DNA of 64,000 nucleotides, taken from contig JAEWFG010000093.1 in the NCBI GenBank assembly GCA_023388935.1, positions 10,240 through 74,239 of the forward strand. The letters are read 5' to 3'. Shown here in pieces: positions 36,665 to 46,336 of this stretch. The notes beneath the pieces were generated by a model. That model was not told the DNA's origin. It searched no databases and was given only the letters and a program-made list of their open reading frames with translations. Position numbers and translations under genes: made by a program. Position 1 is the stretch's first letter. Every line of letters starts with the position of its first letter. Source of the DNA: Pseudomonadota bacterium. Lineage in GTDB: Bacteria > Pseudomonadota > Alphaproteobacteria > Rhizobiales > Xanthobacteraceae.

Positions 36665-39532
36665 ATGACGCCGACCCGCGACAAAGAGCTTGGTGCACGC
36701 CGCGAGCAAGGCCCGGAAGCCCTGCTCGCGCTGAGCCAGCTTGCACTCAACCACATGGAGCAGGGCGTCTGCGTCTACGATGCCGACAACCGGATCGTGC
36801 TGGTCAATCAGCGTTACCTGTCGCTGTTCAACATGTCGGCCGAGGTCGTGCGGATCGGCACGAGCTATCGCGACGTCCTCGCTCACAGCGCATCGCTCGG
36901 CAACCTCCCGGGGTCCGAGCTCGATGCGCTCTATACCGGTCGCATGAAGCGGATCGCGGCCGGCACGCCGTTCCGGATCGAACAGCGCCTGGCGAGCGGC
37001 GTCGTCCTGGCGCTCGAGCTGAAGCCGCTTCCCGGCGGGGGCTGGATGACGATCTGCGACGACGTCACGCGCCGGGCCCGGCTCGAGACGGAGCTGCAAC
37101 TCCACACCGAGCGCAGCCAGCATGCCCTCGCCCACATGTCGCACGGGCTCATCATGTATGATGCCAGCGGCCACGTCGTCGTCTGCAACGAGAGATTCCT
37201 GCGCCTCTACGATCTCGACCCCGGCATCGTGAAGCCCGGCGCTTCGCACAACGAGACCCTCGAGCACTGGTTATCGCGCGGCAACAAGCCGGGCATGTCT
37301 AAGGACGAATTCCAGGCTATCCGGATGAACGATGTGCGGACCCGGAACGCCAGACCCGTATTGGTGACGCGCTATGACGGCCGAAAAGTGCAGGCGGTCT
37401 CCCGGTTCATGCCCGACGGCGGATGGGTGACGGTGCACGAAGACGTCACCGAACGGCTGCAGTATGAGGAGGCGTTGAAGCAGCAGAACTTCATGCTGGA
37501 CGCAGCGCTCGAAAACATGGCGCACGGCCTCGCATTCTACGACAGCGATCTGCGCCTGCGCGTCTGCAACACCACCTATCGCAAGATCTATTGGCTGTCG
37601 CCGGAGGAGACCAGGCCCGGCACGCATCTCGCCGAGCTGGTCGAGCGATCGATGGCGAACGGAGCGTTCTCTTCGGAATACAGCCCGCAGCAGATCCTCG
37701 AAGCCGCCCGCGCACGGCTTGCGAGCCGGGATTCCTCGCCGATGCGCCGAAGCATGTCGAACGATACCGTGATCTCGGTGCGCTATTGCGCGCTTGCCGA
37801 AGGCGGCTTCGTCGCCACCTATGAGGACATCACCGAGCGCGAGCGCGCGGTCGAGGAGCTGAGCGAGCAGTATCGCCGCTTCGACGCGGCACTGAACAAC
37901 ATGGGCCAGGGCCTGTGCATGCTCGATTCGAGCCTGCGCGTGATCGTCTGCAACCGCCGCTATATCGAGATGTACGGACTGTCGCCGGAAATCGTGAAAC
38001 CGGGCATCTCGATGCGCGAGATCATGGAGCACAGCTGCGAACTCGGCATTCATCCGGACACAACGGCTGCGAAGCTCTATGCCGATTATGTCGAGAGACT
38101 GCGCGAGGGCGAGCACACACTGCACCACCATCTGAGCGACGGCCGCATCATCAAGCTCAATCACAAACGGATAGAACTTGGCGGCTGGGTCGTCACCTAT
38201 GAAGACGTCACCGATCGCCACAAGGCCCAAGCCCGCGTCGCGCATATGGCGCGGCACGATTCGCTCACCGATCTGCCCAATCGCACGGTGTTCCTCGAGA
38301 AGATGAGCGAGGGGCTGAACCAGGTGGCGATCGCCGGCGGCGAGATGGCCGTGCTGTGCTTCGACCTCGACAATTTCAAGACCGTCAACGACCGCCTCGG
38401 CCACGCCGCGGGCGATCGGCTGTTACGCTGGGTCGCGGCGCGCCTGAAGGAGAATGTCGGCGAGCACGATACCGTCGCCCGCCTCGGCGGCGACGAATTC
38501 GCTGTTCTCCAGCGTGGCCCTCAGCCGCAATCGGCCGAAGGGCTCGCGCACCGCCTGGTCGAGATCATCGGTCACCCGCCGCCGCTTGAAAGCCAGTCGA
38601 TCCACATCGGCGCTTCGATCGGCATCGCGATTGCGCCCGAGCACGGGCTCGATGCGGACGAGCTGATGAAATGCGCCGACCTTGCGCTGTACAAGGCCAA
38701 GGCCAAGGGACGCGGCGCCTTTCAGCTGTTCGAACCCGAGATGGAGGAGGAGGCCCGCAACCGTCACGCGCTGGAGCACGATTTGCGCACCGCGCTGGAA
38801 CGGAGCGAATTCCACCTGGTGTATCAACCGCAGGTGCGGCTCGATTCGTCAGAGCTCACCGGCTTCGAGGCGCTGCTGCGCTGGAAACATCCTTCGCGCG
38901 GCTTCGTCTCGCCCGCAGAGTTCATTCCACTTGCAGAAGAGAACGGGCTGATCGTTCCGATCGGTGAATGGGTGCTGCGCACCGCCTGTGCGACCGCCGT
39001 GTCCTGGCCCGATGTCACCGTCGCGGTGAACCTGTCGCCGGTGCAGTTCCGCTCGCGCGGGCTGGTCGCCATGGTCACGAGCGCGCTTGCGGAAGCCGGG
39101 CTGCCGCCACAGCGGCTCGAGCTCGAGGTCACCGAGACGGCGCTGCTCGACGACAGCGAAGCGACGATCGAGATCCTGCACCAGCTCCGCGCGCTCGGCG
39201 TGCGCGTCAGCCTCGACGATTTCGGCGTCGGCTATTCCTCGCTCAGCTATCTGCGAAAGTTTCCGTTCGACCGCATCAAGATCGACCGCTCCTTCGTCGG
39301 TACGCTTGGCGAGAGTCCCGAGAGCATCGCCATCGTCCGCACCATCGCAAGCCTCGGCTCCGTGCTCGGCGTCGAGACCACGGCGGAGGGTGTCGAAACG
39401 ATTGAGCAGCTCGACTTCGTGCGCGAATGCGGCTGCACTGCGGTGCAGGGATACTATTTCGGCAAGCCCTGCCTAGCGGCCGAAGTCGGCGACACCATCG
39501 AGACGCTGAACGCAATCCGCCTCGTAGCATGA
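36665..39532 (+). CDS. Four-PAS GGDEF-EAL regulatory protein
   Basis: 955 aa from the ATG at 36665, without membrane segments, so cytoplasmic. Four tandem PAS domains each open with a GLxxxD-type motif (MEQGVCVYD, MSHGLIMYD, MAHGLAFYD, MGQGLCMLD). A GGDEF domain has intact LGGDEF near residue 608, and an EAL domain has FEALLRW near 735, DDFGVGYSS, KIDRSFV and AEGVET. It can therefore both make and break cyclic-di-GMP in principle. Ligand sensed unknown. Gap 36440-36664 holds nothing obvious. Confidence 0.92.
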   Translation: MTPTRDKELGARREQGPEALLALSQLALNHMEQGVCVYDADNRIVLVNQRYLSLFNMSAEVVRIGTSYRDVLAHSASLGNLPGSELDALYTGRMKRIAAGTPFRIEQRLASGVVLALELKPLPGGGWMTICDDVTRRARLETELQLHTERSQHALAHMSHGLIMYDASGHVVVCNERFLRLYDLDPGIVKPGASHNETLEHWLSRGNKPGMSKDEFQAIRMNDVRTRNARPVLVTRYDGRKVQAVSRFMPDGGWVTVHEDVTERLQYEEALKQQNFMLDAALENMAHGLAFYDSDLRLRVCNTTYRKIYWLSPEETRPGTHLAELVERSMANGAFSSEYSPQQILEAARARLASRDSSPMRRSMSNDTVISVRYCALAEGGFVATYEDITERERAVEELSEQYRRFDAALNNMGQGLCMLDSSLRVIVCNRRYIEMYGLSPEIVKPGISMREIMEHSCELGIHPDTTAAKLYADYVERLREGEHTLHHHLSDGRIIKLNHKRIELGGWVVTYEDVTDRHKAQARVAHMARHDSLTDLPNRTVFLEKMSEGLNQVAIAGGEMAVLCFDLDNFKTVNDRLGHAAGDRLLRWVAARLKENVGEHDTVARLGGDEFAVLQRGPQPQSAEGLAHRLVEIIGHPPPLESQSIHIGASIGIAIAPEHGLDADELMKCADLALYKAKAKGRGAFQLFEPEMEEEARNRHALEHDLRTALERSEFHLVYQPQVRLDSSELTGFEALLRWKHPSRGFVSPAEFIPLAEENGLIVPIGEWVLRTACATAVSWPDVTVAVNLSPVQFRSRGLVAMVTSALAEAGLPPQRLELEVTETALLDDSEATIEILHQLRALGVRVSLDDFGVGYSSLSYLRKFPFDRIKIDRSFVGTLGESPESIAIVRTIASLGSVLGVETTAEGVETIEQLDFVRECGCTAVQGYYFGKPCLAAEVGDTIETLNAIRLVA

Positions 39533-39736
39533 GGCTTCGGCCGCCCCAAATTCCGCCGCTCGGCACACCTTCGAACGACCAATTGTCGCACGTGCCGATT
39601 CCGCCGGGATTGCCGCATCCACCGCCAGGCGCGGCCCGCGCAATGCGCTTTTCTTCTTTCGTGATTTCGGGAACAATCGCCTCACAAGAATACGAAACGG
39701 CGGCTCCAAAGAGGCCGCTGCGAGAGAGGAAATTCG

Positions 39737-40714
39737 ATGTCACGATACGGGCTGAAGACGATCGCCTTTGCCGCCATGCATGCTGTTGTGGGCGTGTTGC
39801 TCTCGACCGCCGCCGGTGCACAGGACTATCCCAGCAAGCCGATCACGCTGATCGTGCCGTGGCCTGCAGGCGGATCGACCGATATCTCGATGCGTGCAAT
39901 CGCCGACAGCGCCTCGAAGGTGCTCGGGCAGCCGATCGTGATCGACAACAAGGCCGGCGGCGGCGGCACGGTCGGCCCTGCGACCATGGCCGCGGCCGCG
40001 AAGCCGGACGGTTACACCATCGCGCAGCTTCCGATCACAGTGTTCCGCCTGCCCCTGATGCAGGAGGTGTCGTGGGATCCGGCGAACGACTTCACCTATA
40101 TCATCCACCTCACCGGCTATACGTTCGGCGTGACCACGAGCGCAGAGTCGCAGTTTAAGTCCTGGAAGGACGTGGTCGAGTTCGCCAAGGCAAATCCGGG
40201 CAAGGTGACCTATGCCACTCCGGGCACCGGCACCTCGCTGCATATCGGCATGGAGCAGGTGGCGGCGATGTCCGGCATCAAGCTCACGCAGGTGCCGTTC
40301 AAGGGCGGCGCAGAGACCAACGCAGCCGTGCTGGGGCAGCACACGATGCTGCAGGCCGATTCCACCGGCTGGCGGCCGCTGGTCGACGCCGGCAAGCTGA
40401 AGCTGCTGATGGTGTGGACGGGCGCACGATCGCCGAACTACCCCGACGTGCCGACGCTGAAGGAACTCGGTTATCCCATGGTCTACGATTCCCCGTTCGG
40501 CATCGCTGGTCCGAAAGGCGTAGATCCCAAGATCGTCGCCAAGCTACACGACGCCTTCAAGAAGGCCGTCGAGGACCCCGCGGTGATTGCGACGCTCGCC
40601 AAATACGACATGGTGCCGAACTACAAGAACACCGAGGACTACAAGAAGTTCGTCGTCGAGGTCACGGAGTCCGAGCGCAAGATCATCGACGCGCTCGGAC
40701 TTGCGAAGAAGTAG
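39737..40714 (+). CDS. Tripartite tricarboxylate transporter substrate-binding protein (Bug family)
   Basis: 325-aa periplasmic binding protein of the TctC/Bug family, with signal peptide (cleavage near AAGAQD) and the family motif YPSKPITLIVPWPAGGSTDIS. Members bind tri- or dicarboxylates, amino acids or aromatic acids; ligand unknown. GAGAGGA precedes the ATG. It is the first gene of a binding protein-TctB-TctA set. Confidence 0.93.
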   Translation: MSRYGLKTIAFAAMHAVVGVLLSTAAGAQDYPSKPITLIVPWPAGGSTDISMRAIADSASKVLGQPIVIDNKAGGGGTVGPATMAAAAKPDGYTIAQLPITVFRLPLMQEVSWDPANDFTYIIHLTGYTFGVTTSAESQFKSWKDVVEFAKANPGKVTYATPGTGTSLHIGMEQVAAMSGIKLTQVPFKGGAETNAAVLGQHTMLQADSTGWRPLVDAGKLKLLMVWTGARSPNYPDVPTLKELGYPMVYDSPFGIAGPKGVDPKIVAKLHDAFKKAVEDPAVIATLAKYDMVPNYKNTEDYKKFVVEVTESERKIIDALGLAKK

Positions 40715-40731
40715 GATTGCGGCCACTTTCG

Positions 40732-40795
40732 TATCCCGGACGCGGCGCAGCGCTTCTTCAGCGGTGCACCGCAGAGCCGGGCCCCACCCAGCCAC
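40732..40795. repeat. Possible degraded palindromic repeat
   Basis: CCCGGACGCGGCGCAGCGC at the left and CGCAGAGCCGGGCC at the right form an imperfect hairpin between the binding protein and TctB genes. It matches the general type of other elements here but is shorter and mismatched. Confidence 0.4.
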
Positions 40796-40902
40796 GAACC
40801 TAGCCCCCCGGATCTGCAGCACACCACCATAGCGCGTTGAAGACACGCGTGAACGCACTTTTGGTGCTGCGCAGCGTTCGGGGAACGGCCGAGAGGGCGT
40901 CG

Positions 40903-41388
40903 ATGAACAATCAAACCAACGTCAAACTTCGCCTCAGCAATTCCGAACTCTGGGGCGGGTTGATCGGGCTCGCGCTTGGCGGTTTCGTGATCTGGTCGGG
41001 GCTGAAGCTGAAGCTTGGCACCATCAACGATCCCGGCTCCGGCTACGTGCTGTTCTACACGGGCATCCTGATGTGCGTGTTCGCAACCAGCATCATCATC
41101 TCGGCCATCACCGAGGGCGGGCCGACACTGGCCTCGCGCTGGGAGAATGTGCGCTGGCGCAAGCCTCTTCTCGTCATCGCCTGCCTCACCGCGTTCTCCT
41201 TCGCCCTGGAGCCGCTCGGATTTCTGTTGTCCTCGATTCCGCTGATGCTGCTTATGCTGCGACTGATCGATCCGGTGCGCTGGACGCTGGCGATCCCGAT
41301 CGCCGTGCTGGCCCCGCTCAGCATGTGGTGGGGGCTCACGCACCTGCTGCTGATTCAATTGCCCTCGGGCCTGTTCGGAATCGGATGA
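40903..41388 (+). CDS. tctB: Tripartite tricarboxylate transporter small subunit
   Basis: 161 aa from the ATG at 40903 (GAGAGG upstream). Four hydrophobic segments in the TctB pattern (ELWGGLIGLALGGFVIWSG; LLVIACLTAFSFALEPLGF). TctB is the small membrane subunit whose role is unclear. The next gene, TctA, starts four bases after its stop. Confidence 0.9.
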   Translation: MNNQTNVKLRLSNSELWGGLIGLALGGFVIWSGLKLKLGTINDPGSGYVLFYTGILMCVFATSIIISAITEGGPTLASRWENVRWRKPLLVIACLTAFSFALEPLGFLLSSIPLMLLMLRLIDPVRWTLAIPIAVLAPLSMWWGLTHLLLIQLPSGLFGIG

Positions 41389-41392
41389 TCAC

Positions 41393-42901
41393 ATGGATAC
41401 GCTCGTAAACGTCGCGCATGGGCTCGGCGTTGCACTGCTACCGATCAACCTGCTCTACTGCTTCATCGGTGTCTTCATCGGCACGCTGGTCGGCGTGCTG
41501 CCGGGCATCGGGCCGATCTCGGCGATGTCGCTGCTGCTACCCGTGACGCTGTCGGGCACGCCGGAATCCGGCATCATCATGATGGCCGGCATCTATTACG
41601 GCTCGATGTATGGCGGCTCGACCACCTCGATCCTGGTCAACATCCCTGGCGAGGCGGCCTCCGTTGTCACCTGCATCGACGGCCACCAGATGGCAAAGCA
41701 GGGCCGCGCAGGCCCGGCGCTCGGCATCTCCGCCTTCGGCTCCTTCATCGCCGGCACGTTCGCGCTGGTCGCGCTGATGCTGGTGGCGCCAAGACTCGCC
41801 AGCATCGCGATCGCGTTCGGTCCGGCCGAATATTTCAGCCTGATGGTGCTCGGCCTCGTGGTGCTCACCTTCCTGACCCAGGGCTCGATGCCGAAGGCGC
41901 TGTTGATGGCGTGCATCGGCGTCGTGCTCGGACTGATCGGGCTCGACAGCATCACAGCGCAGCCACGCCTGACATTCGGCCGCATGGAGCTCATCGACGG
42001 CATCGGGCTCGTGCCCGTCGTGATGGGCCTGTTCGGCGTGGCCGAGGTGCTGCTCAACACCGAGCAGGCAATCAAGCGCGACATCATCAATGCAAAGATC
42101 ACGCAGCTGTTGCCCAACAAGGCCGATTGGCAGGCGAGCACCGGCCCCGTGGCGCGTGGCACGCTGCTTGGCTTCCTGCTGGGCATTCTGCCGGGCGGCG
42201 GTGCGGTGGTGGCCTCGTTTGCGTCTTATGCCCTGGAGAAACGGCTGTCGAAAACGCCAGAGCGGTTTGGCCATGGCGCGATCGAGGGCGTCGCGGGTCC
42301 GGAGTCCGCCAACAATGCAGCGGCCGGCGGCGCGTTCATTCCGCTGATGACACTGGGCATCCCGCCGAACGTGGTGATGGCGCTGCTGCTGGGCGCCTTC
42401 GTTATCCACGGCCTGCAACCGGGACCGCTGTTGATCACGCAAAATCCCGGCTTGTTCTGGGGCATCGTCGCCAGCATGTATATCGGCAATGTCATGCTGT
42501 TGATCCTCAATTTGCCGATGATCGGCATGTGGGTTCAGCTCCTGAAGCTGCCCTACAACATCCTCTTCCCGCTGATCATCCTGTTCACGATCCTCGGCGT
42601 GTACTGCTCGAGCAACAACGTGTTCGACGTCTACGTCATGATCGCGTTCGGCATCATCGGCTATTTCATGCGCAAGCTCGGCTACGAGCCGGCCCCGCTG
42701 GTGCTCGCCTTCGTGCTCGGACCGATGCTGGAGAACAATCTGCGCAAGTCGCTGATCCTGTCGCAAGGCGATCTCTGGACCTTTGTACAGCGGCCGATCT
42801 CGGCGGCCTGCCTTGCGCTTGCGCTGGTGCTCCTGATTGCACCGCTGTTGCCCGCGCTGCGCAAGAAGCGCGAGCTGGTGGCGTTATATGAGGGCGCGTG
42901 A
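41393..42901 (+). CDS. tctA: Tripartite tricarboxylate transporter large subunit
   Basis: 502-aa membrane protein with about 12 segments, the ion-driven permease of the system. Two inverted family motifs are visible: VGVLPGIGPISAMSLLLP near residue 40 and LLGILPGGGAVVASFASY near 265. GGSTTSILVNIPGE is typical. It works with the binding protein at 39737 and TctB. Confidence 0.95.
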   Translation: MDTLVNVAHGLGVALLPINLLYCFIGVFIGTLVGVLPGIGPISAMSLLLPVTLSGTPESGIIMMAGIYYGSMYGGSTTSILVNIPGEAASVVTCIDGHQMAKQGRAGPALGISAFGSFIAGTFALVALMLVAPRLASIAIAFGPAEYFSLMVLGLVVLTFLTQGSMPKALLMACIGVVLGLIGLDSITAQPRLTFGRMELIDGIGLVPVVMGLFGVAEVLLNTEQAIKRDIINAKITQLLPNKADWQASTGPVARGTLLGFLLGILPGGGAVVASFASYALEKRLSKTPERFGHGAIEGVAGPESANNAAAGGAFIPLMTLGIPPNVVMALLLGAFVIHGLQPGPLLITQNPGLFWGIVASMYIGNVMLLILNLPMIGMWVQLLKLPYNILFPLIILFTILGVYCSSNNVFDVYVMIAFGIIGYFMRKLGYEPAPLVLAFVLGPMLENNLRKSLILSQGDLWTFVQRPISAACLALALVLLIAPLLPALRKKRELVALYEGA

Positions 42902-42909
42902 GGAGTTTC

Positions 42910-43002
42910 GTAGTGTGGGCAAAGGCGCTCTTGCGCCGTGCCCACCATTTCTCCAACTCTATGGTGCGAACGGTGGGCACGCTTCGCTTTGCCCACCCTA
43001 CG
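42910..43002. repeat. Palindromic intergenic repeat (GTGGGCAAAG family)
   Basis: GTAGTGTGGGCAAAG at the left pairs with CTTTGCCCACCCTAC at the right; inner TGCCCACC and GGTGGGCA form a second stem. It lies between convergent tctA and GGDEF-EAL genes. Same family as 56660-56750. Confidence 0.8.
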
Positions 43003-43007
43003 ATGCC

Positions 43008-44702
43008 TCAGCTCGCCGCCGGCAGCGCGTCATTCGGCGTCGCGGTCCACGGGCGCTCAGCTGACGCGAGCCCGATCAGGCGGCCCTGGATGTAGTCGCA
43101 GCCCCAGTCGCACAGCATGTTTGCGGCCTCTTCGTCCTGCACCCATTCGGCCACAGTCTTGATGTCGAGGCGACGGGCGAGATCGATCAGGGTCTGGACG
43201 AAGGCGCGGTCGTCGGCGGAGTGGGTGATGTTCTGCACGAAAGCGCCGTCGATCTTGACGATGTCCACGCCGAGCTTGCGCAAATTTCGGAACGAGGTGT
43301 AGCCGGCGCCGAAATCGTCGATGGCGATACTGCTGCCGAAATGCTTGAGGCGGCCGACGAAGGCGCGGACGTCGTCGATATCCTGGATTGCGACCGTTTC
43401 GGTGATCTCGACAATCAGCCGTTCGGCAACGCCGGGATGGGCGCGCATGAGCGACTCGATGCTCGCCCACCAGTCCGGATCCATCGTCGTGTCCGGCGAG
43501 ATGTTGAGGCTGAGACGGACGTCGGGCGCGGCCGCGAGCTCGGCGACCACGAGCTCGAGCACGCGGTGATCGACCAGGCGGATCAACCCGAGCCGTTCGG
43601 CGACCGGCACGATGTCCGGCGCGAGCAGCACCTGACCGTCGCCCTGGTCCATCCGCACCAGGCATTCGTGGAATGCGCGATCGCGCGAGGCAGCCGCAAC
43701 CACCGGCTCATAGGCGAGCCTGATGCGGCGCTCGTTCAGTGCGGTGACGATCTCGTCGGTGACGCGGATGTTGACGCGGCGCTGCGCGTCGCGCGCGGCA
43801 TCCGGACGCCACGCCGCGAACGAGCCGGCGCGGCGGCGCTTGGCGGCGTCCAGCGTCTCATGGGCACGATTGACGGCCTCGTCGGTATTGCGGGCATAGC
43901 GCGGCACGCTGACCGCGCCGATCGAGGCGGTGACCGAGACGGGGCCGGATTTCGTCGGCACGACTTCGTCGCGGATGCCGGCGAGGAAGCGCTCGGCGGC
44001 GACGTTCATGTCGTCGACGGTGCAGTTCTTCAAGATCAGGCCGAACTTATTACCGGAGAAGCGCCCGAGCACGTCGCCGCCACGCAGGCGCGCGCGAATA
44101 CGCTTGGCGACGTCGAGGATCACGGCGTCGGCAACATCGAAGCCGAAGGCGTCGTTGACGCGGGCGAGATGATCAATGCCGACCAGCATGAAGGCGGCGG
44201 TCGAGCGGAAGCGGGTCGTCTCCTCGATCGCCTCGGCCAGCGCGGCGATCAGGTGGGAGCGGTTGAGCTCACCGGTCAGGGGATCGAGCCGGGCCTGCTT
44301 CGTCAGCTCCTCGTCACGGGCATGACGCTCATTGTTGATGCGGACGGAGCCGATCGCGCACATGGGGCGGCCATCGGGGCCGGCGAACCAGCGGCCGGTC
44401 TCCTCGATCCAGACCACGGGATCGGAGGCGCTCATGCGCACGCCGTACTCGACCCGGTAGGGCGTGCCGTCGGCACCATGCACGGCGGAGGTCTGCGCCA
44501 GCGCCGCGGTCCGCAGCGATTGCGCGGGCTCGATCAGCTTGGCGAATTCGGTACCGGTCGCGAGCCGTTCGGCGGGGATGCCGGGGAAGACAGCGCCGGC
44601 CTGCTCACCCCAGACGATGACGTCGCTGGCGATGTCCCAGGCGAACACGGCCTGGCCGAGCACGGCCAGGATGTCGGAGGCTTGCGGCAATGCTGGGGTC
44701 AA
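43008..44702 (-). CDS. Degenerate GGDEF-EAL protein with PAS-like N-terminus
   Basis: 564 aa from a TTG at 44700-44702 with GAGG upstream; the reading to 44768 is a longer alternative. A PAS-like domain (about 5-120) precedes a GGDEF domain whose signature is SGNKF (216-220), so it lacks diguanylate cyclase residues. The EAL domain begins as ECL (346-348) but keeps N400, D462-D463, K483 and E519, so phosphodiesterase activity may remain. No membrane segment. Regulated enzyme or c-di-GMP receptor are both possible. Confidence 0.85.
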   Translation of the reverse strand: MTPALPQASDILAVLGQAVFAWDIASDVIVWGEQAGAVFPGIPAERLATGTEFAKLIEPAQSLRTAALAQTSAVHGADGTPYRVEYGVRMSASDPVVWIEETGRWFAGPDGRPMCAIGSVRINNERHARDEELTKQARLDPLTGELNRSHLIAALAEAIEETTRFRSTAAFMLVGIDHLARVNDAFGFDVADAVILDVAKRIRARLRGGDVLGRFSGNKFGLILKNCTVDDMNVAAERFLAGIRDEVVPTKSGPVSVTASIGAVSVPRYARNTDEAVNRAHETLDAAKRRRAGSFAAWRPDAARDAQRRVNIRVTDEIVTALNERRIRLAYEPVVAAASRDRAFHECLVRMDQGDGQVLLAPDIVPVAERLGLIRLVDHRVLELVVAELAAAPDVRLSLNISPDTTMDPDWWASIESLMRAHPGVAERLIVEITETVAIQDIDDVRAFVGRLKHFGSSIAIDDFGAGYTSFRNLRKLGVDIVKIDGAFVQNITHSADDRAFVQTLIDLARRLDIKTVAEWVQDEEAANMLCDWGCDYIQGRLIGLASAERPWTATPNDALPAAS

Positions 44703-44921
44703 AATCGCCTCGTTTCGGGACAGAGGGAGTCCTGGGCCGGCACAGGATACGACCAGATTCGCGCCCAACCCTAAGCAAAGTTCATAAACAATTTGGAAAC
44801 CATGTTATCTGGCACGGCGGACCAAACCGGCCCGGCCGGCATAGGCCTTGCGAGTACATGGCACGCACCGGCGCCAGCGTCCCGAAACGCGACAGGCTTC
44901 GCCGGATCAACGGTAATTGCG

Positions 44922-45182
44922 ATGTTGAGTACTGATCGATCGGACGAGGCGGACAACGGCACGGGCACGGCCCTGATGCCGCTGCTGCCGACGTTGCAGT
45001 GGGTCCACAAGGCGCCGCTGCCGCGACCCGATCCGAGCTTCGTCACCCAGCTCATCGCCAATGCCGAGCACCTGCCCCAGGCAAGCCGCCTGCGCCGCGC
45101 GTCTTCCGAAGATGCGCGGATGGCCTATGGCAGCAAACGCCCGCTGCCGAGCGTCAGCGCGCGCACGCGGCAAGTGGCTTGA
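44922..45182 (+). CDS. Small hypothetical protein
   Basis: 86 aa (ATG at 44922; the frame is open from an ATG at 44793). It ends in a pattern I recognise as recurring in Bradyrhizobium hypotheticals (DPSFVTQLIANAEHLPQASRLRR...). No domain, signal or membrane segment. It sits divergent from the GGDEF-EAL gene and convergent with the next gene. Coding status is likely but not certain. Confidence 0.55.
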   Translation: MLSTDRSDEADNGTGTALMPLLPTLQWVHKAPLPRPDPSFVTQLIANAEHLPQASRLRRASSEDARMAYGSKRPLPSVSARTRQVA

Positions 45183-45188
45183 GATCGA

Positions 45189-45842
45189 TCAGCGCGGCGT
45201 ATCGGACGAGGGCGGCGTGCCGTTGCCCGGCTGCAGATGCGGCGAAGGGATTTCCGGCGAGGGCGTGACGGTCGACGCGGGCTTGGGCGCAGGATGATCC
45301 ATCAGCACGGATTCGGCGACCGACTGCGCCGTGGGCGCGGGCGGCACGACCGGAGCCGGCTGCGGCGCGGACACCGGCTCGAACTTGGGCTCGGCCAGTG
45401 CATCGTCCGCTGGGGCTTCGACCTGGCGCTTGGCCTTGCGCGGCGCCGGCACTGTCGTCTCGGCGACATAGGTGACACGACGGCGCGTACGCTGGGCGAC
45501 GCCACCGACGAAATCGGCCATCGCAAGCAGCACCAGGAGGAAAAAGGTCGAGTTGCCGAATTTCGGCCACATCACGAATTCGGCCGCGGCCGCGCCGAAC
45601 ACGATCAGCGACAGCAAATGATCCATCAGGAATTTCGAGCCGGGCCGCGCGCCTTTAATCACCTCAAGCAGCAGCAGCACGATACCGAGCGCGAGCAGCA
45701 GGTCGGCGAGCGTGACCGGCCAGCTCTCGCCGGTGATCATCGGCACCTTGAACAGCACGTCCGCAACGGACACGCTCGGCATCAGGAAGACGATGATGTT
45801 GTAGACCGCGAGCGGAATCAGAAGCAGCGGGAAACCAACCAT
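45189..45842 (-). CDS. Hypothetical membrane protein with Pro/Ala-rich tail
   Basis: 217 aa from the ATG at 45840-45842; the frame extends to 45923. About four membrane segments (FPLLLIPLAVYNIIVFLM, LLLALGIVLLLLEVI, LLSLIVFGAAAAEFVMW, FFLLVLLAMADFVGGVA) precede a roughly 95-residue Pro/Ala-rich cytoplasmic or periplasmic tail. No family I can name with certainty. It lies upstream of nothing obviously related; rpmF is on the same strand further upstream. Confidence 0.82.
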   Translation of the reverse strand: MVGFPLLLIPLAVYNIIVFLMPSVSVADVLFKVPMITGESWPVTLADLLLALGIVLLLLEVIKGARPGSKFLMDHLLSLIVFGAAAAEFVMWPKFGNSTFFLLVLLAMADFVGGVAQRTRRRVTYVAETTVPAPRKAKRQVEAPADDALAEPKFEPVSAPQPAPVVPPAPTAQSVAESVLMDHPAPKPASTVTPSPEIPSPHLQPGNGTPPSSDTPR

Positions 45843-45984
45843 CGGCGAAATGCCTTCTCGATCAAGATATCCGGACAGGACAATGCGGCGGCGAAGCATT
45901 CGCTCCGCCGCCGTCACCGTCATATCTCATGGGTTGGCCGAAGTCAGGCAAGCCATATCAACCCGCCTGAAGAAAAGTCCGGGC

Positions 45985-46167
45985 TCAGGACTCTTTCTTC
46001 TTCAGAACCTGCCGGCCCTTGTACATGCCGGTCTTGAGGTCGAGATGGTGTGGACGACGGAGCTCGCCGGAGTCCTTGTCTTCCACGTAGGTCGGCTTCT
46101 TGATGGCGTCTGCCGAGCGGCGCATGCCACGACGCGACGGCGAGGTTTTTCTTCTCGGAACGGCCAT
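45985..46167 (-). CDS. rpmF: 50S ribosomal protein L32
   Basis: 60 aa, the alphaproteobacterial L32 length. It starts [20 protein letters not shown] and is lysine- and arginine-rich, without the CxxC zinc ribbon of some L32 forms. Probably transcribed from the 170-base gap downstream of mtgA. Housekeeping translation gene. Confidence 0.97.
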   Translation of the reverse strand: MAVPRRKTSPSRRGMRRSADAIKKPTYVEDKDSGELRRPHHLDLKTGMYKGRQVLKKKES

Positions 46168-46336
46168 TTCAATATCCTCTAGGGATTGGTGTTGTCAGGG
46201 CATCGTCCACGAAGGGACGGCTCAGCACCCGCAATACGAGGCGAGCTAAATACCGATCAAGGCCGGGCTTATAGAGGAAGGCTGGCCGTAAAGCTAGGCT
46301 TTTGGGCCGGAAAATACGCCCGAAAAGGACCCGAAA

